IMG/VR virus record: IMGVR_UViG_3300047560_000938
Location: 1-35,140 of that record
Reading direction: 5' to 3' (one strand)
DNA: 35,140 nucleotides
Origin: a virus
Shown here: positions 7,726 to 15,722 of the stretch, one piece after another
Layout: every line of letters starts with the position of its first letter
How positions within the stretch are numbered: position 1 is the stretch's first letter
Notes under the pieces: model-generated
Database searches by the model: none
What the model was told of the DNA's origin: nothing
Seen by the model: the letters and a program-made list of their open reading frames with translations, nothing else
Made by a program: the position numbers and the translations under genes

Positions 7726-7946
7726 GGCAGTAACTTCAATAAATCTTCAACGGTAACTAGTTCATAGTCGACTGTTGGTACTTCTACTTTAATGTCATCT
7801 TCATACTTCATTTGAAGTTCGACTAAATCCAGAGAGTCTATGTCTAGATCATCTATTAGAGTGGCAGGGGTTATGTCAGACGGTTCCTTTCCAAACTCAG
7901 TTATTAGAGTTTGTTTGAGCCAATTTAGCTTGTCTTCTATATTCAT
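7722..7946 (-). CDS. acyl carrier protein
   Basis: 74-aa acidic helical protein of typical ACP length. The phosphopantetheine attachment site is Asp37-Ser38-Leu39-Asp40 in DIDSLDLVEL, matching the DSL motif, followed by helix II. It needs a phosphopantetheinyl transferase for activation; none is seen in this window, so the host enzyme is probably used. It is the first gene of the minus operon ACP / PP-loop / GNAT / desaturase. A GAGG ribosome-binding site precedes the ATG. The motif TATAAACA on this strand (7969-7962) may be its promoter. Confidence 0.9.
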   Translation of the reverse strand: MNIEDKLNWLKQTLITEFGKEPSDITPATLIDDLDIDSLDLVELQMKYEDDIKVEVPTVDYELVTVEDLLKLLP

Positions 7947-7961
7947 TTTGTGCCTCGTGCG

Positions 7962-7973
7962 TGTTTATAAATA
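7962..7973. promoter_or_regulatory. overlapping divergent late-like promoter motifs
   Basis: TATAAATA reads on the plus strand at 7966-7973 (towards the gene at 8011) and the near match TATAAACA reads on the minus strand at 7969-7962 (towards the ACP gene). The expected minus-strand start leaves a leader of about 10 nt containing GAGG. Confidence 0.5.
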
Positions 7974-8010
7974 TAATTATCAGACTAGATAACTTTTCTC
8001 GGTAATATTG

Positions 8011-8733
8011 ATGGAACCAATTGACATTTTATACACACCCCTAGACATTCCTCCTGTCCCAGATATTGATGTTGGAGCAGTTGAACAATGGATGAAAGAC
8101 ATTTATCCGCAGTCCATCTTAAACGAAGTCCCTGGATCAAAAAGAACGCAGGCAACATTCGGAGATCAATATCCCTGGGATTTAGCATTTGTTAAATTTG
8201 GACAAGTTGGGTGGCGCGATGGGTTTGAATTTCGATTCCCAGAATTAGCAAGGTACATGAGCGAAGCATACGGATTAGATCCAGAGGATCTAAATTCAAT
8301 TACATTGTTACCTATGCGTCCAAATGTTACTGGACTAGGATTCTGGCATGCAGATAACGACGAATCGGGATTAAGATTTTATCTTAGAAACGATGCAGGT
8401 GACGAAAATCCATTGTTGTTAAGACAAACTGTTTTACCTCATACATCTAGAACTGAAGAAATGAAAGCATTTATTTCCAAGGATCTAAATTTTAAAAATC
8501 ACATATTCAGAGATGAAGTTTTAATAGGAAAGTTGCCCACCCCAAGATGCGGCTTCTACGTAAACAATGTCAGGGCCATTCATAGTCCATTTATCACAAA
8601 GTACTCTCCTAGAATTGCTTGCTTCTTGCAGCCCAATGCTGCCGGAATGGAACGTGTAAAACAAAAAACTAGACAGCTAATTCTAGACTCTGCTGAAAAA
8701 TACAAGGAATATGCTTTACTATGGAAACCTTAA
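8011..8733 (+). CDS. putative 2OG-Fe(II) oxygenase-like protein
   Basis: 240-aa protein with a likely iron facial triad: HAD (His113, Asp115) in GFWHADND, His191 in VRAIHSPF, and Arg201 ten residues later. The GFYVNNVRAIHSP segment resembles the NN(V)xxxH strand of the other oxygenases here, but overall similarity is low. It starts at ATG 8011; an in-frame TTG lies directly before it. No clear ribosome-binding site. Its 3' end overlaps the next oxygenase gene by 13 nt. Substrate unknown. Confidence 0.58.
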   Translation: MEPIDILYTPLDIPPVPDIDVGAVEQWMKDIYPQSILNEVPGSKRTQATFGDQYPWDLAFVKFGQVGWRDGFEFRFPELARYMSEAYGLDPEDLNSITLLPMRPNVTGLGFWHADNDESGLRFYLRNDAGDENPLLLRQTVLPHTSRTEEMKAFISKDLNFKNHIFRDEVLIGKLPTPRCGFYVNNVRAIHSPFITKYSPRIACFLQPNAAGMERVKQKTRQLILDSAEKYKEYALLWKP

Positions 8734-9308
8734 CACCTCATTTATATACAACCTATGAATGGAGTGATACGTTTCGAAAACTTCAGGAATGGGGTTCACA
8801 TCTTGTAAACGAAAACAAGGCTTTAGAAGTATCAAAACTAACGCGAGAGCGACACAACATTGTTAATCGTGTTTTAGGACATGAATTACCTCAATGGATT
8901 AAAGATTTGTTTCAGGTTAGAATTAGTCACGTTCAGTTATTTTCAGCAGAACCAGGAGCTGTTGGTTCTATTCATAAAGATGGATCGGACAGGTTATGTG
9001 CTTTCAACGTGCCAATAGCTAACACCGATCAGGGAATAATGGAATGGTTGGATGGTCCTGTAGAAGGACGCTTATTAGAATTAGAACACACATCTATTCG
9101 TTTGCTTAAAGACAGAAGTGAAGCAACATTATTATCAAGCACAGCAAGAATATTACTAGAAAACCCAACATTGGTTAACACAAACGAATGGCATCGAGTA
9201 AACAACCTAGCTAATACCAAATGGCGTCACGTGTTAAGCGTGAGATTCCTAGACAATCCGGATTACCTTTCAGTAAAATCTATATTAGATCAGGCACTAA
9301 CTAAGTGA
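8721..9308 (+). CDS. 2OG-Fe(II) oxygenase-like protein
   Basis: 195-aa protein with HKD (His85, Asp87) in GSIHKDGSD, the strand CAFNVPI, distal His158 in NEWHRVNN and Arg169 in KWRHVLSVRF. Clearly of the same subfamily as 4287-4835 and 9290-9829. Translation is probably coupled to the upstream oxygenase through a 13-nt overlap. It converges on 9290-9829 with a 19-nt overlap. Confidence 0.7.
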   Translation: METLTPHLYTTYEWSDTFRKLQEWGSHLVNENKALEVSKLTRERHNIVNRVLGHELPQWIKDLFQVRISHVQLFSAEPGAVGSIHKDGSDRLCAFNVPIANTDQGIMEWLDGPVEGRLLELEHTSIRLLKDRSEATLLSSTARILLENPTLVNTNEWHRVNNLANTKWRHVLSVRFLDNPDYLSVKSILDQALTK

Positions 9309-9829
9309 TACGGATCTTTAACAAACCTAAAACTTATAGATATTCTAGGATTTAGTGTTGGGTTATGGACTGCATGTGGAACTTTGGTATTGATAATAGT
9401 GGGCTTTTCTAAATCAATTCTTGCAATTTCTTCTAATTCTGCCTGTTCAAAATTGTCCCATTCTACACCGTTAGGCAACGTCTTTCTAATGACTTCTCCG
9501 CTTACAACTTTGTAAAATCCTGTATAAGTATTTTTGGTATTTTTAATACTAAAGTTTAATGCAAGATCGTTTACTTGTGTATCTGTGTGCGTTCCTCGTA
9601 GATCAGCACCGGGCGGCTGTATTATAAGAGCGCAAACCCTAGGCATTAATCCAGCATTCAACATCCATTCAAATGTTTTAGGACAAGCATTCATCATTTC
9701 TGGTAAATTTACCAGATTAAATGCTTCTGTATAATTAGGAATCTGCGATAGGGCATAACTCCTAACTTCATTATGAATAGCATCAAGCTCTGGGATATCT
9801 ATCACCTTATACACAAAATTATTGGTCAT
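9290..9829 (-). CDS. 2OG-Fe(II) oxygenase-like protein
   Basis: 179-aa protein with HTD (His81, Asp83) in GTHTDTQ, LALNFSI, distal His152 in KVPHAVHN and Arg162 before SISFRF. Third member of the subfamily that includes 4287-4835 and 8721-9308. TTAAATA on this strand (9840-9834) ends 4 nt before the ATG, with no room for a ribosome-binding site if it is the promoter. It is divergent from the tail-fibre gene. Confidence 0.7.
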   Translation of the reverse strand: MTNNFVYKVIDIPELDAIHNEVRSYALSQIPNYTEAFNLVNLPEMMNACPKTFEWMLNAGLMPRVCALIIQPPGADLRGTHTDTQVNDLALNFSIKNTKNTYTGFYKVVSGEVIRKTLPNGVEWDNFEQAELEEIARIDLEKPTIINTKVPHAVHNPTLNPRISISFRFVKDPYHLVSA

Positions 9830-9833
9830 ATTG

Positions 9834-9840
9834 TATTTAA
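9834..9840 (-). promoter_or_regulatory. late-like promoter motif adjacent to start codon
   Basis: TTAAATAC on the minus strand; the ATG at 9829 begins 4 nt after the A of TTAAATA. Confidence 0.42.
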
Positions 9841-9886
9841 CTGACCAGTTAACTATTTTTAAGGATTTAGATATATTGGCACCAGG

Positions 9887-9893
9887 ATAAATA
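9887..9893 (+). promoter_or_regulatory. late-like promoter motif of tail-fibre gene
   Basis: GATAAATAC (ATAAATA at 9887-9893). The predicted leader to the ATG at 9925 is about 26 nt and contains a GGAG ribosome-binding site, unlike several neighbouring genes. Confidence 0.55.
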
Positions 9894-9924
9894 CTACATT
9901 AATTAGAAACCTTGGAGTTTTACT

Positions 9925-10881
9925 ATGCCCTTACAGATTCGCAGAGGCAATACCGCTGAAATCAACTCTATCACGCCATTAGTGGGCGAGATTATTTACA
10001 ATACACAAACCGGAAGCCTCCACATTGGTAACGGTACAGATGCAGGTGGTGTAGTTGCCACGTCATATTCTAACGAAGAAGCTAAAGATGCTGCTGCTGA
10101 GTCTATTGCAGATGGTACGCATACTAACATATCGTTTACCTACAACCCAACAACTAGAGCCCTAAGTGCAGCGTTACCTGCAACAATTGTAGCTGATGTT
10201 AAAGGATCCTTATACGACAGCTTGGATGTTTTGTTGTTAGACCATACTACAAACATGTACTACGGAAACGTTGATGCTACTTCAGGTGTGAGCCAATTTA
10301 GCTCTATTAATATCCTTAGCAACGTTTACAGTAATACTACTAACTTGTTCTCTGTAACACAGGCACACGAAACTGTCGATGCGAGAAACGTTGCATTTTC
10401 TAGAGCAAGAGGAACGATCCAAACCCCAACAAAAGTTTCCAACGGAGACGAATTATCCGAATTAACTTTTGTAGGATACGCCGACAGTCAATATTTAATC
10501 GGTGGTAGGATAACTTGTACTGTTGACGATGCCGCTGTTAGTAACACTAGCATGAAGTCTAAAATTGACTTTGCAACTAACAACGGAGCAGGTACATCTA
10601 TAGTTAGAGTAACTATTGATTCTACAGGTTTGTTAAAAGCACTTTATGGTATTACCAACAACACTATCACTATCGATAACAATAAAATTTCAACTATTGT
10701 TTCTAACGCAGATATTGAATTAGATCCAAACGGTACCGGTACTGTGGATTTTGTTGTTGCTGAACAAACAACTGTTGGTGCAGCAGGCGGAGCAAGTGCT
10801 CTTCCAGCAACACCTACAAAATACTTTAATATTAAAGTAAACGGTGTAAGCTACGTTGTTCCTGCATACGCAGTATCTTAA
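9925..10881 (+). CDS. tail fibre / receptor-binding protein with Mtd_N-like head
   Basis: 318-aa structural protein. The first 40 residues (LQIRRGNTAEIN, then GEIIYNTQTGSLHIGNGTDAGG) match the N-terminal repeat of major-tropism-determinant and hyaluronidase-like tail proteins. The middle is Ser/Thr/Asn-rich beta structure with a RISTIVSNADIELDPNGTG-like region near residues 255-275, typical of trimeric phage fibres. It has a GGAG ribosome-binding site, its own late-like motif and a terminator after the stop. It is the only obvious structural gene inside the metabolic island. Confidence 0.8.
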   Translation: MPLQIRRGNTAEINSITPLVGEIIYNTQTGSLHIGNGTDAGGVVATSYSNEEAKDAAAESIADGTHTNISFTYNPTTRALSAALPATIVADVKGSLYDSLDVLLLDHTTNMYYGNVDATSGVSQFSSINILSNVYSNTTNLFSVTQAHETVDARNVAFSRARGTIQTPTKVSNGDELSELTFVGYADSQYLIGGRITCTVDDAAVSNTSMKSKIDFATNNGAGTSIVRVTIDSTGLLKALYGITNNTITIDNNKISTIVSNADIELDPNGTGTVDFVVAEQTTVGAAGGASALPATPTKYFNIKVNGVSYVVPAYAVS

Positions 10882-10894
10882 TAGGAACAGATAT

Positions 10895-10924
10895 AAAAAT
10901 AGGACCTCTGGGTCCTATTTTTTT
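10895..10924 (+). terminator. rho-independent terminator, probably bidirectional
   Basis: AGGACC (10901-10906), loop TCTG, GGTCCT (10911-10916), flanked by A-rich and T-rich arms (AAAAAT / ATTTTTTT). The 3' arm contains the stop codon of the convergent gene 10915-11412. Confidence 0.85.
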
Positions 10925-11412
10925 GAGTATTCTTTATACCAGGCTACAACATCGTGATAATTTGTTTGCTTGGGCATTATCAGTGTAAACAAAATTCGGT
11001 CTCGTTTATCGAGATTTATAACAGTATGACGCTCCTGTGAATTAAAAATATACCAGGTTTCGGGTTTATACTTTAATTCAACAAAGGGCTCTACATATTT
11101 GTTATCTCTTTCTGGATGAATAAACAAGGTATGAGAATTATATTCTTCTAGAACCATGTTTAAGGAACATCCAATATTGGCATCTTTGTGCCAATGATAA
11201 ACGTAATTAGATGGAACTTTATATAATTTTAAATGCCCGCCAAACTGTGTTGCTATTTCTTTAATGAACGGATCAAACGACAAACTTTCAAAAAAGTTAT
11301 CAGCAACAGTCATGTACGGAATCCATTGCCAGCTAGCATTAGAAATAGACTGTTTGACCGATTTGATATTTGTGTAAGGCTCGTCTATCTGATAAAAGTA
11401 ATTACTAGTCAT
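10915..11412 (-). CDS. 2OG-Fe(II) / Asp-Asn hydroxylase-like oxygenase
   Basis: 165-aa protein with HKD (His75, Asp77) in YHWHKDAN, a LNMVLEEYNSHTLFI strand pair, His129 in NSQERHTVIN and Arg137/Arg139 before ILFTLIM. The PETWYIFNSQERHTVINLD stretch is the standard C-terminal metal-binding strand of this group. Its ATG overlaps the upstream GNAT stop, so the two minus-strand genes form a unit. Related in pattern to 2817-3425 and 18517-19305. Confidence 0.72.
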   Translation of the reverse strand: MTSNYFYQIDEPYTNIKSVKQSISNASWQWIPYMTVADNFFESLSFDPFIKEIATQFGGHLKLYKVPSNYVYHWHKDANIGCSLNMVLEEYNSHTLFIHPERDNKYVEPFVELKYKPETWYIFNSQERHTVINLDKRDRILFTLIMPKQTNYHDVVAWYKEYSKK

Positions 11413-11848
11413 CTAATCTTCGTTCCATAATAACCATAACTCCTTTGTATCCTACTGATTTTCCGATTTGAAACATTTTTTGATTGTTAACATTCATCCA
11501 GGTAACAACACGATTGCGTCCTAAATCTTTAGTTATAGAGGATAAGAAATTATGCAGTTCTTTGTAAATTCCTTGCTGGCGAAATTCTGTATCTACATAT
11601 GCCAACACTACCCAAACCCCACTACTGTCTTTAGATCGTTCTAGGTCGTAGAATAATGCCCCAACAACCTCGTTGTTTATTTTGGCCCATATTACTCCGT
11701 GTACATCAGGCAATGAATTTTTTATAGACCTACCGTGGTTTGCAGAATTGAGTTCTGTTAATTTCTTAACAAAATATTCGTTTTCTTCAGTACAAGGCTC
11801 GTGTGTCAATACTACTTCAATTCCTTTTTGAGTTTTAAATGTGATCAT
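11405..11848 (-). CDS. GNAT-family N-acetyltransferase
   Basis: 147-aa protein. GALFYDLERSKDSSGVWVVLAYVDTEFRQQGIYKELHNFL is a clear GNAT core: the beta4 strand, then the Q/RxxGx CoA loop as Arg-Gln-Gln-Gly-Ile, then helix alpha3; the C-terminal NNQKMFQIGKSVGYKG is the usual last motif. Substrate unknown. I placed the start at ATG 11848; the frame is open to 11920, but that part runs across the motif ATAAATA (11862-11856, minus strand) and the divergent gene's start. It overlaps the downstream oxygenase gene. Confidence 0.78.
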   Translation of the reverse strand: MITFKTQKGIEVVLTHEPCTEENEYFVKKLTELNSANHGRSIKNSLPDVHGVIWAKINNEVVGALFYDLERSKDSSGVWVVLAYVDTEFRQQGIYKELHNFLSSITKDLGRNRVVTWMNVNNQKMFQIGKSVGYKGVMVIMERRLDD

Positions 11849-11855
11849 GGCCTGA

Positions 11856-11887
11856 TATTTATTGTGTAAAAATGCCAGCAATAAATA
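11856..11887. promoter_or_regulatory. divergent late-like promoter pair
   Basis: ATAAATA on the minus strand (11862-11856), 7 nt before ATG 11848, and ATAAATA on the plus strand (11881-11887), exactly 5 nt before ATG 11893. Confidence 0.5.
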
Positions 11888-11892
11888 ATAGT

Positions 11893-12786
11893 ATGAACTA
11901 CACAGACCTATTCGGTTCACGTTATCCGATTATTGCAGCACCAATGAATAAGGTGTCTGATTTAAAATTAGCAATAGCCTGTCATAACGCAGGAATCTTA
12001 CCTAGCTTGTCACTATACACGTACTTTGTAATAGACAGACTGCGGTTAGATTTGTTTGATGCTGCACTAAAAGAATTTAAAAATCAAACAGGATCAAACA
12101 AGATTCTAGTAAGTGTATTAACTTCTGATATGTTTAACAAGAATGTTCAAAAAATTCTTTTAGATAATCAGATAGAACTATTAGAAATTATAGACGATAA
12201 AACAATTGTTAACGGCGAAGTCTGGGAGTTCTTTAAAAACGAAATACAGTCGTTACAGGAATCCGGCATTAAAATTTTTCTTAAGGCGTTGACATCTAGA
12301 AACGCTGACCTGTTAATAGATGGTGTAATTTTAAAAAGCAATGCAGGTGCCGGGCGGGGCATAGATCATTTAAGCATCGACGACGAATTAAAAAAGGTAC
12401 AGGAAAAATATGTAGGATTGCCTGTTGTTATGAGTGGTGGTATTTCTACTTCAGCAGATGTTATGAAATACTTGGACCTTGGGTGCATTGCTGTTGCTGT
12501 TGGAACTTTAATTGCAGCAGCAGAAGAAAGCCCTATTAGCAACGAAAGCAAACAAAAAATGATAGAGTCTACATATGCTGATGTTGTACGATTTGGAAAA
12601 GCAAATCAAAATGCGCTAATCTTTAAACCTATAGCAGAAGACGATCACAACAATACAGGTTCATTGGTACAAGGTATAAAAAGTCCAGACACAGGTATTT
12701 TATTTGCCGGGCGGGCTCTTAATAATATTAAAGAAATTCGTCCAGTAAAAGATATAATAAACGATTTAATAAAGGATTTAAAATAA
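11893..12786 (+). CDS. nitronate monooxygenase / 2-nitropropane dioxygenase-like flavoprotein
   Basis: 297-aa TIM-barrel protein. Family landmarks: PIIAAPMNKVSD at the N-terminus (FMN phosphate side), SNAGAGRGID in the middle, VVMSGGISTSADV and AVAVGTLIAAAEES (phosphate-binding loops). These enzymes bind FMN and oxidise alkyl nitronates or act as related reductases. At 297 aa it is slightly shorter than typical members (about 320-350). I chose the ATG at 11893 because the family N-terminus starts there and it lies 5 nt after ATAAATA. Its stop shares an A with the Rieske start, so the two are co-translated. Confidence 0.78.
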   Translation: MNYTDLFGSRYPIIAAPMNKVSDLKLAIACHNAGILPSLSLYTYFVIDRLRLDLFDAALKEFKNQTGSNKILVSVLTSDMFNKNVQKILLDNQIELLEIIDDKTIVNGEVWEFFKNEIQSLQESGIKIFLKALTSRNADLLIDGVILKSNAGAGRGIDHLSIDDELKKVQEKYVGLPVVMSGGISTSADVMKYLDLGCIAVAVGTLIAAAEESPISNESKQKMIESTYADVVRFGKANQNALIFKPIAEDDHNNTGSLVQGIKSPDTGILFAGRALNNIKEIRPVKDIINDLIKDLK

Positions 12787-13607
12787 TGTTTGTAGGTCAT
12801 GTAAGTGATATTCGAGAGAACGAATATGTACCATTGAAGCAGTTTAATAACAAAAAAGTTCTTGCGAATTCTGACTCGCTACAAATCATTTCTAACGTTT
12901 GTCCGCACCAGAAGAGTTTACTAAGTGTTGAGAAAGGAACTGGCGCTAGGGTATGTCCCTACCACGGTTGGAGTTTTGATATAAACGGAAACCCACTAGG
13001 TTCGGGACTAACAGCTTGTAAAAATACCAAGGGTCTAACCAATGAACCGGTGTATGAATGGAATAATTTGTTATTCACAAAACCTATCTCAGTTCCGGAA
13101 GCAAACTTTATTAATACTAAAAATATGCGTTTAGTGGAAACCAGAGTTGATCATGTTAAAGCATCTGCCAATAACATAATGGATTTATTTCTTGACGTAG
13201 ATCATATTGAACTAGTTCACGCAGGTGTGTATGACGAGCTTGGCATGCCAGACATTCGTGAAGTTGATTGGCATTATTATGATTGGGGTAGTTTACAACT
13301 AGTCCCTGGTCCTACTGGTTACGGCGCAGCCTGGCTTGCTGTGTATCCAAATACTATGATAGAATGGCAAGAAGGGGCTTTGTTCATTACTGTTGCAAAC
13401 GACTTAGGAAATGGTTCTAGTGACGTTGTTGTTTACAAATATCGAGACCCAGCGTTCGTATATGAATTGTGGGAAACCAATAGTAGGATATGGGAAACTG
13501 CCTGGGGGCAAGATAAAGCTCAGGCAGAACTGTTAACTGAATTCAATAACGACTATCTAGAACCAGCAAAACAACATTTTAGAAATTACTTGTTCTCTTC
13601 TGTATAA
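12786..13607 (+). CDS. Rieske non-heme iron oxygenase (alpha-subunit type)
   Basis: 273-aa protein. Rieske [2Fe-2S] ligands: Cys39-Pro-His41 (VCPHQK) and Cys57-Pro-Tyr-His60 (VCPYHGWSF). Catalytic mononuclear iron site: Asp139-His140...His145 in DVDHIELVH, preceded by the NNIMD bridging segment. Both centres are present, so this is an oxygenase rather than a lone ferredoxin, though at 273 aa it is shorter than most (about 330-450). It needs a reductase; the FMN protein immediately upstream is its translational partner but is not a known Rieske reductase. Possible reactions include hydroxylation or demethylation. Its 3' end overlaps the convergent gene by 22 nt. Confidence 0.85.
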   Translation: MFVGHVSDIRENEYVPLKQFNNKKVLANSDSLQIISNVCPHQKSLLSVEKGTGARVCPYHGWSFDINGNPLGSGLTACKNTKGLTNEPVYEWNNLLFTKPISVPEANFINTKNMRLVETRVDHVKASANNIMDLFLDVDHIELVHAGVYDELGMPDIREVDWHYYDWGSLQLVPGPTGYGAAWLAVYPNTMIEWQEGALFITVANDLGNGSSDVVVYKYRDPAFVYELWETNSRIWETAWGQDKAQAELLTEFNNDYLEPAKQHFRNYLFSSV

Positions 13608-14500
13608 GAGATATTTTCATAGAATCTGCGTGTTTCGCCTGTATAAGATTTTAAAAACTTAATAAAATCTCTGAAAGGGGTCTTCATCGCATGTTTATTA
13701 TAATCTAGCGGTGCTTTCAGAAACGGCACTTTTTCAAATCCTGCATACTTAGGAAAATAGATTAGTTCGTCTCTCCAATACTTACCGTATATTAAAGGCT
13801 TGATATAATAATCCCACCTATCCACAGTTTGCAATTGTACACCTTCTTTACTTAGACCGTTGAATGCAAAGTAAGGCCAGGAGTACATACAAGAGTGCAA
13901 GATTTCTTCGTCTAGTATGCTCGCAAGGAATTCGCTGGTGTCTCCGTAAAAATGAAACTTACCTTTGCGAGGCAATAATTCAAATGCTCGTTGTCTTGCA
14001 ATTTCGGGAGTGTTGTATCCCATAAACCAATATGAGGCTCGTTCTTTGATAGAGATCACAACATACGGGTCGTGAGTTATTGAAACAAAATCGTAATCGT
14101 CTGGGAGTAAACTTAAAAACTTCTTTTGAATTATAGAATTTACCTGAATGCCTGTAGCTGCCGCTTCGGCTTCTAGATCTTCTTGATAATCATACGGATC
14201 AAAATCGACAATGTGAGTTTTGATACCATACTTCTTGTCGATGATTTTTAAATTGTTATATTCGTTGTCGTTGTATCCGGGTAGATACAAAAACGCTGTT
14301 TCAACAGGGATGTCTTGCGTAACAAAACTATGTAGGACACTTTGACTATCAATGCCGGAACTTAAACTAATCATTATCTTATCACTGGAGTTTGCAATGT
14401 CTACAGCTCGTTTATCTGATTCTTGTCGCATATTGCCGACAGGGCGTGTACAAGTTTTGTAATCAATATACCACTTGCCATTTTCAAATCCGTGAATCAT
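13586..14500 (-). CDS. PP-loop ATPase (asparagine-synthetase-like)
   Basis: 304-aa protein with a slightly altered PP-loop Ser47-Ser-Gly-Ile-Asp-Ser52 after KIMISL; the canonical motif is SGGxDS, so Gly is replaced by Ser at one position. The length and the following YLPGYNDNEYNNLKIIDKKYG region resemble 6808-7725 (KFDGNYNDYDVLEAQKIA), so the two are probably paralogues. No glutaminase domain. A GGA element lies 5' of the ATG and TTAAATA on this strand (14533-14527) may be its promoter. It is divergent from the next PP-loop gene. Confidence 0.7.
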   Translation of the reverse strand: MIHGFENGKWYIDYKTCTRPVGNMRQESDKRAVDIANSSDKIMISLSSGIDSQSVLHSFVTQDIPVETAFLYLPGYNDNEYNNLKIIDKKYGIKTHIVDFDPYDYQEDLEAEAAATGIQVNSIIQKKFLSLLPDDYDFVSITHDPYVVISIKERASYWFMGYNTPEIARQRAFELLPRKGKFHFYGDTSEFLASILDEEILHSCMYSWPYFAFNGLSKEGVQLQTVDRWDYYIKPLIYGKYWRDELIYFPKYAGFEKVPFLKAPLDYNKHAMKTPFRDFIKFLKSYTGETRRFYENISYTEENK

Positions 14501-14526
14501 TCCGTATCCTTATAATTAATGACACG

Positions 14527-14545
14527 TATTTAACGCCTATAAATA
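14527..14545. promoter_or_regulatory. divergent late-like promoter pair
   Basis: TTAAATAC on the minus strand (TTAAATA at 14533-14527) and a perfect TATAAATAC on the plus strand (TATAAATA at 14538-14545), 4 nt apart and pointing away from each other. Expected leaders are about 21 nt (minus) and 11 nt (plus). Confidence 0.55.
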
Positions 14546-14561
14546 CGGTACGGAAATAATT

Positions 14562-15722
14562 ATGTTAGATAAAAAATTAGGCTACTATATTTGTAACGGT
14601 CAACACTTTGATTCCAAAATCAAAGCATTTATGTATTCACTGGAAGTAAAACAACCAGTTGCTTGGAACTTTAACAATCGTGCATTCAAAGAAAATAATT
14701 GGGCCTTAGAACCTGTAGAAACATTGGATCAATTGTATGATGCTCGTGCTAGAGAACTTCGAGACAAGTATGATTATATTATGTTGAGCTACAGTGGTGG
14801 CGCAGATAGTCATAATATCCTAATGGCGTTTATTAGACAAAATTTACATATTGACGAAATCGTTGTTAACACAATGACCAAAGCTACAGAAAAATTTACT
14901 GTACTAGATCCCAATAACAAAGAGAATAAAAATGCTGCTGCTGAATACGCACTGCAAACTTTACCTCGTCTAAAAGAAGTTGAACATCAAATTCCTAAAA
15001 CTAAAATCACTGTGTTAGATTTAACAGATCATTTATTCAATATGCTCGAAGATGTAGGCGATGCTAGTTGGATTATGGAAAAACGAGAACAGGTAAACAT
15101 TGCAGGAGCCACACGATTTAATTACACACACTTTGATACTATTCGTAAGCAGTTTGATAAAGATAAAAGAATTGCGTTAGTATTAGGTTTAGAAAAACCA
15201 AGGACATACATCGACAATGGAAACCTTTATATTGTATTTCACGATCGTGCTGCTAACATGGTTACTGTGGCAGAACATATTAGAGATTACACAAACAGCG
15301 CAGTCGAGTACTTCTACTGGAGTCCTGACGCCCTTAGGATTTTAACCAAACAAGCACACGTTATTAAACATTGGTTAGAAGCGTTTCCGGAAAATCAAAC
15401 ATTGTGGGCAAAAGAAAACTTCACCCCAGAAAGTTATAGATTTATACACGAGCGTATACTTCGAGGGCTGTTATACACAACCTGGGATAATAATTGGTAT
15501 CAGGCTGACAAGGCAGTTAAAGATTGGTATAGTGAGTTTGATGCTTGGTTCTATAACGGATACGCAGATACAAAAGCCTTCCATGTTTGGCAGGAAGGCT
15601 TACAGTATTTAGAAAGTAATCTTGGCCCTTACGTAAAGAAAGCCAAGGACGGAACAGCAGACGCTCTTATTTCTCTGTCTCAGACGTATCTGGTTGGTCC
15701 GATACGGACTTACCCCAAGTAA
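14562..15722 (+). CDS. PP-loop ATPase, paralogue 1 of a pair
   Basis: 386-aa protein with the loop Ser78-Gly-Gly-Ala-Asp-Ser83 in YIMLSYSGGADSHNIL. It is a paralogue of 16163-17365: both share (Y)G(Y/C)(Y/W)..N..F.SK..A at the N-terminus, the R(A/E)xxLRDKYxY segment just before the loop, SGG(A/S)DSHNIL, an EHIR/EERVEAFYWSPE-type region and a C-terminal segment around ILRGLLYTTWD. The extra 80 or so residues after the core, compared with the 304-aa PP-loop proteins, are not recognised. It is preceded by a perfect TATAAATA. Its 3' end overlaps the DUF2061 gene by 56 nt. Confidence 0.72.
   Translation: MLDKKLGYYICNGQHFDSKIKAFMYSLEVKQPVAWNFNNRAFKENNWALEPVETLDQLYDARARELRDKYDYIMLSYSGGADSHNILMAFIRQNLHIDEIVVNTMTKATEKFTVLDPNNKENKNAAAEYALQTLPRLKEVEHQIPKTKITVLDLTDHLFNMLEDVGDASWIMEKREQVNIAGATRFNYTHFDTIRKQFDKDKRIALVLGLEKPRTYIDNGNLYIVFHDRAANMVTVAEHIRDYTNSAVEYFYWSPDALRILTKQAHVIKHWLEAFPENQTLWAKENFTPESYRFIHERILRGLLYTTWDNNWYQADKAVKDWYSEFDAWFYNGYADTKAFHVWQEGLQYLESNLGPYVKKAKDGTADALISLSQTYLVGPIRTYPK

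Noticed and set aside
7985-8188. Minus-strand frame opposite the 8011-8733 gene
   Set aside because: A shadow of the plus-strand oxygenase-like gene with no start signal.
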